Assembly: GCA_963783865.1 (NCBI GenBank) | Contig: CAWAPD010000001.1 | Coordinates: 372,001 to 436,000 of the forward strand | DNA from: CAWAPD01 sp963783865 | GTDB taxonomy: Bacteria; Actinomycetota; Thermoleophilia; UBA2241 | Length of the DNA stretch: 64,000 nt | Direction of reading: 5' to 3' | Shown here: positions 1 through 9,063 of the stretch, piece after piece | How the letters are laid out: the number at the start of each line of letters is the position of its first letter | Position numbering within the stretch: the stretch's first letter is position 1 | The notes under the pieces: model-generated | Databases searched by the model: none | Seen by the model: only the letters and a program-made list of their open reading frames with translations | What the model was told of the DNA's origin: nothing | Made by a program: the position numbers and the translations under genes

Positions 1-34
1 CTGATGCGGCAGCCCCGCGGCGCCCGGGAGCGCC

Positions 35-1081
35 ATGCCTGACCTGCGCCCCATCAAGCTCGTCCTGACCGCGGTGGGCTGCCCCGGCGCGTCGACTCTT
101 ATTCGCATGCTCAAGGCCAACGGCGAGCGCGAGGTCGAGATCTTCGGCGTCGACGTGCGCGGCGACGCCATCGGCCGGTTCCTCTGCGACGGGTTCGAGA
201 CGGTGCCGCCGGGCGCGTCGCGCGACTACATCCCGGCCATGGTCGAGATCGTCACCCGCGAGAAGCCCGACGTGCTGTTCGTGCAGTCGAGCTACGAGGT
301 GGGCTACATCGCGCGGCACCGCGATGGCTTCGAGGAGATCGGCGTGCGCACGCTCGTCGCCTCGCCCCAGGCCATCGACTTGTGCAACGACAAGGCGGCG
401 ATGCACTCGGCGCTGGCGCACTCGCCGGTCAGGCAGCCGCAGCTCCTCATGCCCAAGAGCCTGCGCGAGTTCGTCGACGGCGCCAAGGCGCTCGGCTACC
501 CGAAGCGCCCGGTCTGCTTCAAGCCGCCGGTCAGCAAGGGGTCTCGCGGGTTCCGCATCCTGAGCGCCCACGTCGACAAGGTCGACCTGCTGCTCAACGC
601 GCGGCCTAGCAGCCTGTACATGACGCTTGACGAGTTCGAGGCGCTGTTCCGGGGCGTGGAGCCGTTCCCGACCCTGATGCTGATGGAGCACGTCGACGGC
701 GAGGAGTACACGGTCGACGCGCTGGTCGACGGCGGCGAGATCCTGCTCGCCCAGGCCAAGACGCGCGAGGCGATCGACACCGGCCTGGCGATGGTCTTCA
801 AGACGGTGGACCGCCCCGACCTGATGGAGGCGGCGCGGCACGTCTGCGAGCAGCTCAACCTCGACTGGTTCGTCAACATCCAGTTCAAGGGCGACAGCCT
901 GCTCGAGGTGAATCCTCGCGTGTCGACGTTCGTGTACCAGGAGGACTTCATCCTGCCGTACCTGGGCGTGAAGTACGCGCTCGGCGAGCTCAGCGCGCGC
1001 GAGGTGAGCGGGGCGCAGATGCGGCTGCGCGAGTCGCGGCGCACCGTGCGCTACTACGACCAGGTGTTCTGGGACGTGTGA
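35..1081 (+). CDS. ATP-grasp domain protein (CarB/PylC-like)
   Basis: The 348-residue protein has a Rossmann-like pre-ATP-grasp start (residues 7-60) followed by an ATP-grasp fold. The nucleotide-binding lysine segment KPPVSKGS lies at 163-170, EHVDGEEYTVD at 218-228, and the metal-binding EVNPRVS at 291-297. ATP-grasp enzymes ligate a carboxylate to an amine or thiol through an acyl phosphate, but the substrate cannot be read from the sequence. GGGAG lies 7 nt before the ATG. The downstream genes make exopolysaccharide, so modification of a sugar or its precursor is a reasonable inference. It converges on the acetyltransferase gene across a strong hairpin. Confidence 0.85.
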   Translation: MPDLRPIKLVLTAVGCPGASTLIRMLKANGEREVEIFGVDVRGDAIGRFLCDGFETVPPGASRDYIPAMVEIVTREKPDVLFVQSSYEVGYIARHRDGFEEIGVRTLVASPQAIDLCNDKAAMHSALAHSPVRQPQLLMPKSLREFVDGAKALGYPKRPVCFKPPVSKGSRGFRILSAHVDKVDLLLNARPSSLYMTLDEFEALFRGVEPFPTLMLMEHVDGEEYTVDALVDGGEILLAQAKTREAIDTGLAMVFKTVDRPDLMEAARHVCEQLNLDWFVNIQFKGDSLLEVNPRVSTFVYQEDFILPYLGVKYALGELSAREVSGAQMRLRESRRTVRYYDQVFWDV

Positions 1082-1084
1082 GGC

Positions 1085-1133
1085 GGGGGCGCCGGCGCGC
1101 TAGGCGGAGCCGACGACGCGCGCCGGCGCCCCC
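1085..1133. terminator. Bidirectional hairpin terminator between convergent genes
   Basis: A perfect 15-bp GC stem (1085-1099 with 1119-1133, loop 19 nt) begins just after the ATP-grasp stop and runs into the last codons of the convergent acetyltransferase gene. No U-tract is evident on the plus side. Confidence 0.6.
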
Positions 1134-1774
1134 ATCACCTTGGCGCCGGCCGGCACGTCGTGGGTGACGACCGAGCCGGCGGCCACGATGGCGCCCTCGC
1201 CCACGGTCAGCCCCGGCAGCACGATCGAGCCGGTGGCCAGGTACGCGCCAGGGCCGATGCGGCACGACCCCGAGACGATGCAGCCCGGCATCAGCGAGGC
1301 GAAGTCCTCGAGCGCCGTGTCGTGGCCGACGATGCCGTGCACGTGGACGACCACGTGGTCGCCGAGCGTGACCGGCGGCGTGAAGCTGGCGCCGGCATGC
1401 ACGAGGCAGCCGGATCCCATCGTCACAAGATCGGGATCGTAGGTCGCCGTCGGGTGCACGAGCGTCGCCCAGTCTGAGACCTCCGCGCCACGGAGCCCGA
1501 CCTCGATGCGGCGGATGCGCGAGTCGCCGATGGCGACGACGCCGGGGATCGCGCCGACGAGCCGGAGCGGGAGCTGGCCGAGGACGGGGACCCTGAAGAG
1601 CACGTCGCCCAGCGGATCGCCCGAGCGGCCGAGGAAGGCCTCGACCTGCCACGGCGCACCCTCGCGCGCCAGCGCCGTGACGAGGTCGAAGACCTCCTTG
1701 GCGTAGCCGCCGGCGCCGACGATGGCGAGCGGGGCGGTGGCTGGGTGGTCGGGGTGCGGCGATGGGGCCGGCAT
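1100..1774 (-). CDS. PglD/NeuD-type sugar O- or N-acetyltransferase
   Basis: The 224-residue protein starts with a nucleotide-sugar-binding GAGGYAKE segment (about 20-27) and continues as a left-handed parallel beta-helix of hexapeptide repeats ending in GAIVAAGSVVTHDVPAGAKV, the typical PglD/NeuD arrangement. This family transfers acetyl from acetyl-CoA to amino or hydroxyl groups of UDP-sugars or sialic-acid-like sugars. The ATG at 1774 has no Shine-Dalgarno but lies 7 nt after TAGTAT (1782-1787 on the minus strand), so the mRNA is probably leaderless. The promoter overlaps that of the divergent glycosyltransferase gene. Confidence 0.85.
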   Translation of the reverse strand: MPAPSPHPDHPATAPLAIVGAGGYAKEVFDLVTALAREGAPWQVEAFLGRSGDPLGDVLFRVPVLGQLPLRLVGAIPGVVAIGDSRIRRIEVGLRGAEVSDWATLVHPTATYDPDLVTMGSGCLVHAGASFTPPVTLGDHVVVHVHGIVGHDTALEDFASLMPGCIVSGSCRIGPGAYLATGSIVLPGLTVGEGAIVAAGSVVTHDVPAGAKVMGAPARVVGSA

Positions 1775-1781
1775 GGCCGCA

Positions 1782-1800
1782 ATACTACCCGATGTAGAAT
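1782..1800. promoter_or_regulatory. Overlapping divergent -10 elements, both leaderless-type
   Basis: TAGTAT on the minus strand (1782-1787) precedes the ATG at 1774 by 7 nt. TAGAAT on the plus strand (1795-1800) precedes the GTG at 1807 by 6 nt. Neither gene has a Shine-Dalgarno. The two hexamers are 7 bp apart, so transcription from the two sides should be mutually exclusive. Confidence 0.55.
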
Positions 1801-1806
1801 CGGCCC

Positions 1807-3019
1807 GTGGACCAGCGACCCCGAGTCCTGCACGTCTCCGTCGTCCACCGGCCCGACGACCCTCGCATCTTCGAACGCGAGTGCCGTTCGCTCGCCGACG
1901 CCGGCTACGACGTCTCGTACCTGGTGCCCGGCGGATCGGGCGAGCGTGACGGCGTCACGCTGCTCGGCCTGCCCGAACGCCCGCGCGCCGCGCGCTGGCG
2001 TCACGCGCCCGAGATCTGGGCGGCGGTGCGCCATCTGCGTCCCGCACGTCGTACACGTGCACGACCCCGAGCTGCTGGCCCTGCTGCCCACGCTCAGGCC
2101 GCTCGGGCCGCGGCTGGTCTACGACATGCACGAGTACATCGCCCAGGCGGTCAAGACGCGGCACTACGTGCCGGGACCGGCGCGGCGGCCGCTGGCGGCG
2201 TGCGTCGGCGTCGCCGAACGCACGCTGGCGGCGGCGGCCGACGGCGTCGTCGCCGTGGTGCCCGAGCAGTGGCGCGAGCTGGGTGGGCGCCCGGCCCTGC
2301 GCATCCTGCTGCCGAACTATCCGCGGTTCTCGCGGTTTGCCGAGGTGGCGGAGGCGAGAGCGGCCGCGCCTGGGCGGAGTGCCGGCGGCGAGGGCGGCGC
2401 CGGCGGCGAGGGCGGCGCCGGCGGCGAGGCCGCCGGCGCCGCCCCCCTGCGGCTCGTCCACATCGGCACGCTGGCCGAGACCCGCGGCATCGGGCTGATG
2501 CTCGACGTGATGGCCGAGGTCGGCGACGCGGCGACGCTCACGCTCGGCGGCCCCTTCCCCGACCCGGGGTTCGAGGTCCGCTGCCGGGCCCGCGTCGAGG
2601 GCGAGCTCTCGGGCCGCGTCCGGCTGCTCGGCCGCGTGCCGCCGGCCGAGGTCCCCGGTCACCTCGCCGCCGCCGATGTCGTCTGGATCGCCGGCCTGCC
2701 GACAGCCCAGTACAGCCTGCCGGCGGTGTCGACCAAGCTTTTCGAGGGACTCGCGGCCGGCTGCGCCGCGCTCGTCCCGGCGCTGCCGGGCCGCAGCGAG
2801 GTCGTCGAGCGGGAGCGCTGCGGCCTGGTCGTGCCGGCGACGGTCGCCGGCCACGCCGCCGGCGTGCGCGCGCTCGCCGCCGACCGCGCCGCGACCGCCG
2901 GGATGGGCCGCCGCGGGCTGGCCGCGGTGCGCGAGCGGTACTCGTGGGAGGCCATCGAGGGGCGCCTGCTAGACTTCTACGCGATGCTGCTCCCCCAACG
3001 CCGGTCCGCCTCCCGATGA
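1807..3019 (+). pseudogene. Glycosyltransferase family 4-like, single-base frameshift
   Basis: Residues encoded from GTG 1807 (VDQRPRVLHVSVVHRPDDPR and on to AAVRHLR) run in frame 1. The protein then continues in frame 2 as PHVVHVHDPELLALLP and on to the stop at 3019. Removing one C from the CCC at 2041-2043 joins the halves into a normal 403-residue GT-B protein with the C-terminal donor-site motif TKLFEGLAAG. Either the gene carries a 1-bp insertion or the assembly has a homopolymer error; the intact downstream half favours an error or a recent event. The interdomain linker is a G/E/A-rich tandem repeat lying on a palindrome (2411-2443). The stop overlaps the next start. Confidence 0.75.
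2411..2443. repeat. Palindrome in glycosyltransferase linker
   Basis: A perfect 15-bp inverted repeat (2411-2425, 2429-2443, loop GAG) sits within tandem copies of a glycine-rich coding unit. It encodes a low-complexity linker between the two GT-B domains. Confidence 0.7.
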
Positions 3020-4341
3020 GGATCCTCTACCTCCACCAGTACTTCGTCACCCGCGAGGGCGCGTCGGCGACGCGCTCATACGAGTTCGCGCGCCGCCTGG
3101 TCGGGGCCGGACACGAGGTCACGGTGGTCACGGCGCAGGCGCCGGGCCAGAGCAGTCCCGGCGGCGGAGCAGGCGGGGGCGGCGCGAGCGGCGCCGCAGG
3201 CGGGCGCTCGCGCCGCTGTCCCGTGCTGCGCACGAGGGTCGACGGCATCGATGTGCTGGTCGTCTCGGTCCCCTACGCGCAGACCTTCTCGTACGGCATG
3301 CGCCTGGCGTCGTTCGCCGCGTTCACCCTGGGGGCCGCGGCCGCCGGCCTCGTGCTGCCGCGGCCCGACGTCGTCTTCGCCACCTCCACGCCGCTCACGA
3401 TCGGCATCCCCGGGATGATCGCGGCGCGCGCCAAGCGCGCGCCGCTCGTCTTCGAGATCCGCGACCTGTGGCCGGAGGCGCCGATCGCCATCGGCGCCCT
3501 CACCAGCCCGCCGCTCATCGTGGCCGCGCAATGGCTCGAGAAGACGCTCTACGACGCATCGGCGCGCGTGGTCGTGCTCAGCGAGGCTTCGCGCGACGCG
3601 CTCCTCAACCGCGGGATCCCGGCCGGGAAGCTTGCCTTCATCCCCAACTCCAGCGACCTCGACCTGTTCCGGCCCGACCCGCCGGACGAGGTCGCCCAGG
3701 CCGCCGCCGCGTTCCGCGCCGGGCACGGGCTGGCGGAGGACAGCTTCGTCGCCCTCTACGCGGGCGCGATGGGCAGGGCCAACGGGCTCGACCAGCTGGT
3801 GGACGCGGCGCTCGCCCTCCAGCAGGAGGGCGAGCGCCGCGTCGCCCTGGTCGCCGTCGGCGACGGCAGCGAGCGGCCGCGGCTGCAGGCGCGGGCGGCG
3901 GAGCTCGGGCTCGAGAACCTGCTGTTCCTGGCCCCGCGGCCCAAGGAGGCGCTGCCCGCGCTGCTGGCCGCGGCCGACTGCACGCTCACGCTGTTCGCCC
4001 CCGACCCGGTCTTCCAGACCACGTCGCCCAACAAGTTCTTCGACGGGCTCGCCTGCGGCCGGCCCGTCGTCGTCAACGTCGACGGCTGGCTGCGGCGGCT
4101 CGTCGAGACCGACCGGGCAGGCCTCTACGTGCCGGCCGGCGACGGCCCGGCCCTTGCGGCCGCCCTGGCGGCCCTGGCCGCCGAGCCCGAGGCGGCGCGC
4201 GCCATGGGCGCGCGCGCGCGCCGCCTCGCCGAGCGCGAGTTCAGCCGCGACGAGATGGCGGCGCGGCTGCTCGAGGTCCTGACCGCGACCGTCGCCGAAG
4301 CCGAAGCCGGCGGGGGGTCCGTGCCGGGAGCCGAATCGTGA
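3016..4341 (+). CDS. Glycosyltransferase family 4 (WbuB-like)
   Basis: ATG 3016 overlaps the previous stop (ATGA). The 441-residue product begins MRILYLHQYFVTREGASATR, typical of WbuB/WcaI-like GT4 enzymes. It carries EIRDLWPEAPIAIGAL in the N-terminal domain and TSPNKFFDGLACGRPVVVNV, the nucleotide-sugar donor site, near the C-terminus. A glycine-rich insertion around residues 45-70 lies on a 12-bp inverted repeat. Such enzymes add sugars to a lipid-linked intermediate on the inner membrane face, which fits the sugar-phosphate transferase encoded next. The specific sugar is unknown. Confidence 0.88.
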   Translation: MRILYLHQYFVTREGASATRSYEFARRLVGAGHEVTVVTAQAPGQSSPGGGAGGGGASGAAGGRSRRCPVLRTRVDGIDVLVVSVPYAQTFSYGMRLASFAAFTLGAAAAGLVLPRPDVVFATSTPLTIGIPGMIAARAKRAPLVFEIRDLWPEAPIAIGALTSPPLIVAAQWLEKTLYDASARVVVLSEASRDALLNRGIPAGKLAFIPNSSDLDLFRPDPPDEVAQAAAAFRAGHGLAEDSFVALYAGAMGRANGLDQLVDAALALQQEGERRVALVAVGDGSERPRLQARAAELGLENLLFLAPRPKEALPALLAAADCTLTLFAPDPVFQTTSPNKFFDGLACGRPVVVNVDGWLRRLVETDRAGLYVPAGDGPALAAALAALAAEPEAARAMGARARRLAEREFSRDEMAARLLEVLTATVAEAEAGGGSVPGAES

Positions 4342-5045
4342 GCGGCCCCCTGGCAGTCCCGGTCACGCCGCCGCACCGCTTCTACCGGCGCCACGGCAAG
4401 CGCGCCTTCGACCTCGCCGTCACCCTCGTCTCGATGATCGTCGCCCTGCCGATCATCGGCGTCCTCGCCCTCGTCGTGCTGGTCACCAGCGGCCGTCCCG
4501 TCCTGTTCCTGCAGGAACGTGTCGGGCAGCACGGGCGCATCTTCCGCATCTGGAAGTTCCGCTCGATGGTCGTCGACTCCCACCTGCACGAGCACGGCTA
4601 CTACCTCAAGGACAAGGACCCGCGCATCACCTGGTGCGGGCGCTGGATGCGGGCCCTCAGCCTCGACGAGCTGCCGCAGCTGTTCAACGTGATCGGGGGC
4701 GACATGAGCCTGGTCGGGCCGCGGCCCAACCTGCAGTTCGTGGTCGACCAGTACCGCCCGCTCTACGAGTCGATCCTCAGCGCGCGGCCCGGCCTGACGG
4801 GCTACGTGGCGATCCGCGGCCGCAACCGCCTGCGCCGCTCGGAGATGCTCGAGTGGGACCAGAAGTACGTCGACGAGATCAGCCTCGCCACCGACCTGAA
4901 GATCATCGTCGAGACGGTTCCCAGCGTGCTGCTGCGCAAGGGCTCGACGAACGACGTCAGCAAGGAGTTCCTCGAGGACGTCGAGCACCAGAGCGCGCCC
5001 CCGGCCCCCACCGACCCCGTCCCGCCGCCGTCCGACCGCGAGTGA
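4338..5045 (+). CDS. Undecaprenyl-phosphate sugar-phosphate transferase (Bac_transf)
   Basis: GTG 4338 overlaps the preceding TGA. The 235-residue protein is a monotopic phosphoglycosyl transferase of the small type: a basic start, one hydrophobic segment (about 20-45), then the catalytic core with KFRSMVVDS and DELPQLFNVIGGDMSLVGPRP (the Asp-Glu pair typical of the family). It transfers a sugar-1-phosphate from a nucleotide sugar to undecaprenyl phosphate, the first step of repeat-unit assembly. The acidic, proline-rich tail is likely disordered. Confidence 0.9.
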   Translation: MSGPLAVPVTPPHRFYRRHGKRAFDLAVTLVSMIVALPIIGVLALVVLVTSGRPVLFLQERVGQHGRIFRIWKFRSMVVDSHLHEHGYYLKDKDPRITWCGRWMRALSLDELPQLFNVIGGDMSLVGPRPNLQFVVDQYRPLYESILSARPGLTGYVAIRGRNRLRRSEMLEWDQKYVDEISLATDLKIIVETVPSVLLRKGSTNDVSKEFLEDVEHQSAPPAPTDPVPPPSDRE

Positions 5046-5090
5046 CGCCGCCGCCCGGCGCGGCGTTTGCCGCTCGCGCCGCGCGTACGG

Positions 5091-5096
5091 TAGGGT
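5091..5096 (+). promoter_or_regulatory. -10-like TAGGGT, leaderless start
   Basis: The hexamer ends 7 nt before the ATG at 5104, which lacks a Shine-Dalgarno. An imperfect GC hairpin (5058-5065 with 5077-5084) lies just upstream and may end the previous transcript. Confidence 0.45.
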
Positions 5097-5103
5097 CACG
5101 GCG

Positions 5104-6357
5104 ATGAGCACCGACACCCCCGCCATCCTGGGCGGACCGCCCGCCTTTCCCGACGGATTGCGCCTGCTGCGGCCCACCCTGCCGCCGCTCGAGGCGCTCA
5201 GGCCCGGCCTGGAGAGCGCCTTCGCCACCGGCATGGTGACCAAGGGGCCGGCCCTGGCCGAGTACGAGGGCCGGCTGGCCGAGCACCTGGGCGTCGCGCA
5301 CGCCATCGCGGTCTCGTCGTGCACGGCCGGTCTGATGCTCGTGTTCGACGGCCTGCGGCCGGAGGGCGCGCCGCGGGCCGGCGGAGCCGCGCCGGACGGC
5401 GCGCCCCGCCCCCAGGCCGTCATGCCGAGTTTCACGTTCATGGCCACGGCGATGGCCGCCGTCTGGGCCGGCCTCGAGCCGGTCTTCGCCGACATCGACC
5501 CCGACACGTGGTGCCTCGACCCGGCCGCCGCCGAGGCGGCGATCACCGCCGACACGGCGGTCGTCGTGCCGGTCCACGTCTTCGGCGTGCCCGCCGACGT
5601 CGACGCCTTCGACGAGCTGTCGCGGCGCCGCGGGGCGCCCGTCGTGTACGACGCGGCCCACGGCTTCGGCGCGCTGCGGGACGGGCGGCCCCTCGGCGCC
5701 GCCGGCCTCGCCAACGTCTTCTCGACCTCGCCGACCAAGCTGCTGATCACCGGCGAGGGTGGGGTGGTCGCGACCGACGACGACGCGCTCGCCGAGCGCG
5801 TGACCGTCGGTCGCGAGTACGGCAACCCCGGCACCTACGACCCGCTGTTCGCCGGCCTGAACGCGCGCCTGCCCGAGACGAGCGCCCTGCTCGGCACGGC
5901 GAGCCTCGACCTCCTCGAGGCCGAGGCTCGCCGCCGCAACGAGCTGGCCGTGGTCTACCGCGACCTCCTCGTCGGCTCCACGCCGGGCATCGTCTTCCAG
6001 CGCCTGCGGCCGGGCGACCGCAGCTCGATGAAGGACCTCTCGATCCGCGTCGTCGCGGCCGGGTTCGGGCTCGACCGCGACGCCCTCGCGACGGCGCTGG
6101 CCGCCGAGGGCGTCGACACGCGCGCCTACTACGTCCCGCCGGTGCACCGCACGGTCGCGTTCGCGGGCAGCGGGCCCGCCTACGAGGAGCGCCTGCCCGT
6201 GACCTGCGCGCTGGCCGACGAGGTCCTCACCCTCCCCGCGTACGGTCGTATGACCGAGGCCGATGTCGAGCGCGTGGCGGGGTGTATCATTGCCGTCCGA
6301 CGGCACGCGGAGGCCATCCGCGACGCCGCCGCCCGGCAGCGGCGACCGCAGGAGTGA
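5104..6357 (+). CDS. DegT/DnrJ/EryC1/StrS aminotransferase
   Basis: This 417-residue PLP enzyme has AIAVSSCTAGLMLVF (phosphate loop), a DAAHGFGA segment carrying the cofactor-contacting Asp, and FSTSPTKLLITGEGG with the Schiff-base lysine. The family aminates keto-sugars of nucleotide-linked intermediates, consistent with an amino-sugar in the polymer. Around residues 88-105 an Ala/Gly/Pro-rich insert (EGAPRAGGAAPDGAPRPQ) is encoded on an inverted repeat, unlike most homologs. The end overlaps the Wzz-like gene's leader. Confidence 0.88.
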   Translation: MSTDTPAILGGPPAFPDGLRLLRPTLPPLEALRPGLESAFATGMVTKGPALAEYEGRLAEHLGVAHAIAVSSCTAGLMLVFDGLRPEGAPRAGGAAPDGAPRPQAVMPSFTFMATAMAAVWAGLEPVFADIDPDTWCLDPAAAEAAITADTAVVVPVHVFGVPADVDAFDELSRRRGAPVVYDAAHGFGALRDGRPLGAAGLANVFSTSPTKLLITGEGGVVATDDDALAERVTVGREYGNPGTYDPLFAGLNARLPETSALLGTASLDLLEAEARRRNELAVVYRDLLVGSTPGIVFQRLRPGDRSSMKDLSIRVVAAGFGLDRDALATALAAEGVDTRAYYVPPVHRTVAFAGSGPAYEERLPVTCALADEVLTLPAYGRMTEADVERVAGCIIAVRRHAEAIRDAAARQRRPQE

Positions 6358-6362
6358 ACGGC

Positions 6363-7259
6363 GTGGCCAGCGACGACGAGCTCGACATCGACCTCGGCGG
6401 CTACCTGGGTGCGCTGGCGCGCTCGTGGTGGATCGTGCTGGTGATCGCCCTCGTGGGGATGGGCGCCGCGGTGGTGTTCACCCTGGCCCAGCCCAAGACC
6501 TACCAGGCGACCAGCGCCGTGTACCTCGGTCAGCCCACCGATGCCACCGGCGCCGCCATCACCGGACTGCAGTCCAACGCCAAGGCGGCGGGTCAGATCG
6601 TCACCGCCGAGGGCACGTTCAAGGACGTCGCAGGCACGGTCGGTCAGGGCGAGACGGTGCGCAAGCTGCGCGACGGCGTGACCGTGGCGTATCCGACGAC
6701 CAGCATCAAGGGCGTCTCCTCGCCGGCCAACTTCGCCACCATCACCGTGACCGACACCAAGCCGGCGCGGGCGGCGGCGGCGGCGAACGCCCTCGCCGCC
6801 GCCCTCGTCGCGAAGACGTCCACGTACGCCGACCAGAAGACCGTCCTGCTCACCGCTCAGCTCAAGCAGGACCAGCAGCAGATCGCCGCCGCGCAGGCCC
6901 GTTCGGCCGGCGCCCAGGCGGCGCTGCGCGCGATCGGCGCCGGCGGCGGGACGGCGGCCGAGAAGGCCGCCTCGGCGGCCCCCTACGTCGGGATCACCCA
7001 GGCGGCGGCCACCGAGCTGCAGGCGCTGCTCGCCGACAAGCGGGACACCGCCCTCATGCTCCAGGAGACGCAGAGCATCGAGAAGCCATACGTGATCAGC
7101 CCGGCGGTGCCGCCGGCGTCGCCTTCGGGGCCGTCGCTGGCGCTGAACGCGGCCGCCGGCCTGCTGGTCGGCCTCGTGGTCGGGATCGTCGTGGCGCTGG
7201 TGCTGGCCGCGCGGCGGCGGCCGGCCGCGGAGCGGCCCCCCGCCGCCGCGGCCGCCTGA
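6363..7259 (+). CDS. Wzz/chain-length-determinant-like membrane protein
   Basis: The 298-residue protein has two membrane segments (about residues 22-42 and 262-287) flanking a periplasm-side domain with a glutamine/alanine-rich helical stretch, the topology of polysaccharide co-polymerases. GTG 6363 is preferred over GTG 6354 because CAGGAG lies 8 nt before it. No cytoplasmic tyrosine-kinase domain is fused; the C-terminus is short and Arg/Pro/Ala-rich. It probably modulates chain length of the polymer made by the preceding genes. Confidence 0.8.
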   Translation: MASDDELDIDLGGYLGALARSWWIVLVIALVGMGAAVVFTLAQPKTYQATSAVYLGQPTDATGAAITGLQSNAKAAGQIVTAEGTFKDVAGTVGQGETVRKLRDGVTVAYPTTSIKGVSSPANFATITVTDTKPARAAAAANALAAALVAKTSTYADQKTVLLTAQLKQDQQQIAAAQARSAGAQAALRAIGAGGGTAAEKAASAAPYVGITQAAATELQALLADKRDTALMLQETQSIEKPYVISPAVPPASPSGPSLALNAAAGLLVGLVVGIVVALVLAARRRPAAERPPAAAAA

Positions 7260-7265
7260 CGTCCC

Positions 7266-8080
<815 letters not shown>

Positions 8081-8084
<4 letters not shown>

Positions 8085-8983
8085 GGCCCTTCTCCCTTCC
8101 CGGCGGCCACCAGCGCCATGATCTCCCACGCCACCGTGGCCGCGAGCAGCGAGCTGGTGCCCGACCCGTCGCGCGCGGGCACGAAGCCGCCGACGATCGC
8201 GGCTGCCAGGTCGAGACCCCGGCAGGCGCGGATCAGGGCCACCACCTGCGCCGACGTCGGCCCGCCGGCGACCGGCCTCGCGACGGCGGGCGCGAACGCC
8301 GGGTCGGCGACGTCCAGATCGACGGCCAGCACCGCGGGACCGGCCGCGCGGTCGACGGCCGCGGCCACGGCGCCCGATCCGAGCTGCGCGAGCTCGTCCC
8401 ACCCGAAGACGAGCAGGCCGAGCTCGCGCAGCTCGTCGAAGGCGCCCGGTCCGGCCGTGCCGCCGCGCGGCCCCAGCAGGGTCGACCGCGCCGGGTCCAC
8501 CAGGCCCTGGTCGACCGCGCCCCTGATCCCCCGTCCTTCGTCCAGATGGGCGTCGAACGCCACCAGGGCGACGGGGCCGTGGCGCGCGGCCACGGCCCGC
8601 AGGGCGGCCAGTGTCACGGCCGGGTGCCCGCCGAGGCACAGCGCCACGGCCCCCTCCCTCACCACCGCGGCCACCGCGTCACTCAGCGATTCAAGGGCGC
8701 GGTCGAGCTCGCCGATAGGAATCACATCGCCGAGGTCGACCGCGCCCAGCGCCGGCAGGACCTCGAGCCGCTGCGAAGGGTTGTAGGACGGCGTGAGCGC
8801 CGACGAGGCGACCCGCACGGCGTGGGGAGCGCCCGAGGCGCCGTCTGCCCCGGCCGGGTCGAACGCGAGCCCGAGCACGGCGAGGTCGGCTCCGGCGGCT
8901 GTGCTCGCGAGCGGGAGACCGACGAACGAGGGAGCGGGATCGGAGCGCGGGTCGATGGAACCAGACGGGGCGTCGGGGTTCAT
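8081..8983 (-). CDS. Arginase/agmatinase-family protein
   Basis: This 300-residue protein has the metal-ligand motifs of ureohydrolases: LGGHPAVT (canonical GGDHS, His kept, Asp lost), FDAHLDEG (Asp-His-Asp) and AVDLDVADPAF (Asp-x-Asp). Family members hydrolyse the C-N bond of arginine, agmatine, guanidinobutyrate or formimidoylglutamate using two Mn ions. The substrate-recognition loops are not distinctive, so the substrate is open. AAGGAAGG precedes the ATG at 8983. It is the first gene of a two-gene operon with the nitrilase. Confidence 0.8.
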
Positions 8984-9063
8984 GCTCGTCCTTCCTTTGC
9001 CACCCCGGAGTATCTATGAAATGCTGCGGCTGTGTAGTCGATTGAGTCGGACGGTGAGGCAAG

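Noticed and set aside
1807..4341. A single 844-codon open frame read as one fused protein
   Set aside because: Its middle is an Arg/Ala-rich shadow frame. The real sequence shifts to another frame at 2041-2043, and a second gene starts at 3016.
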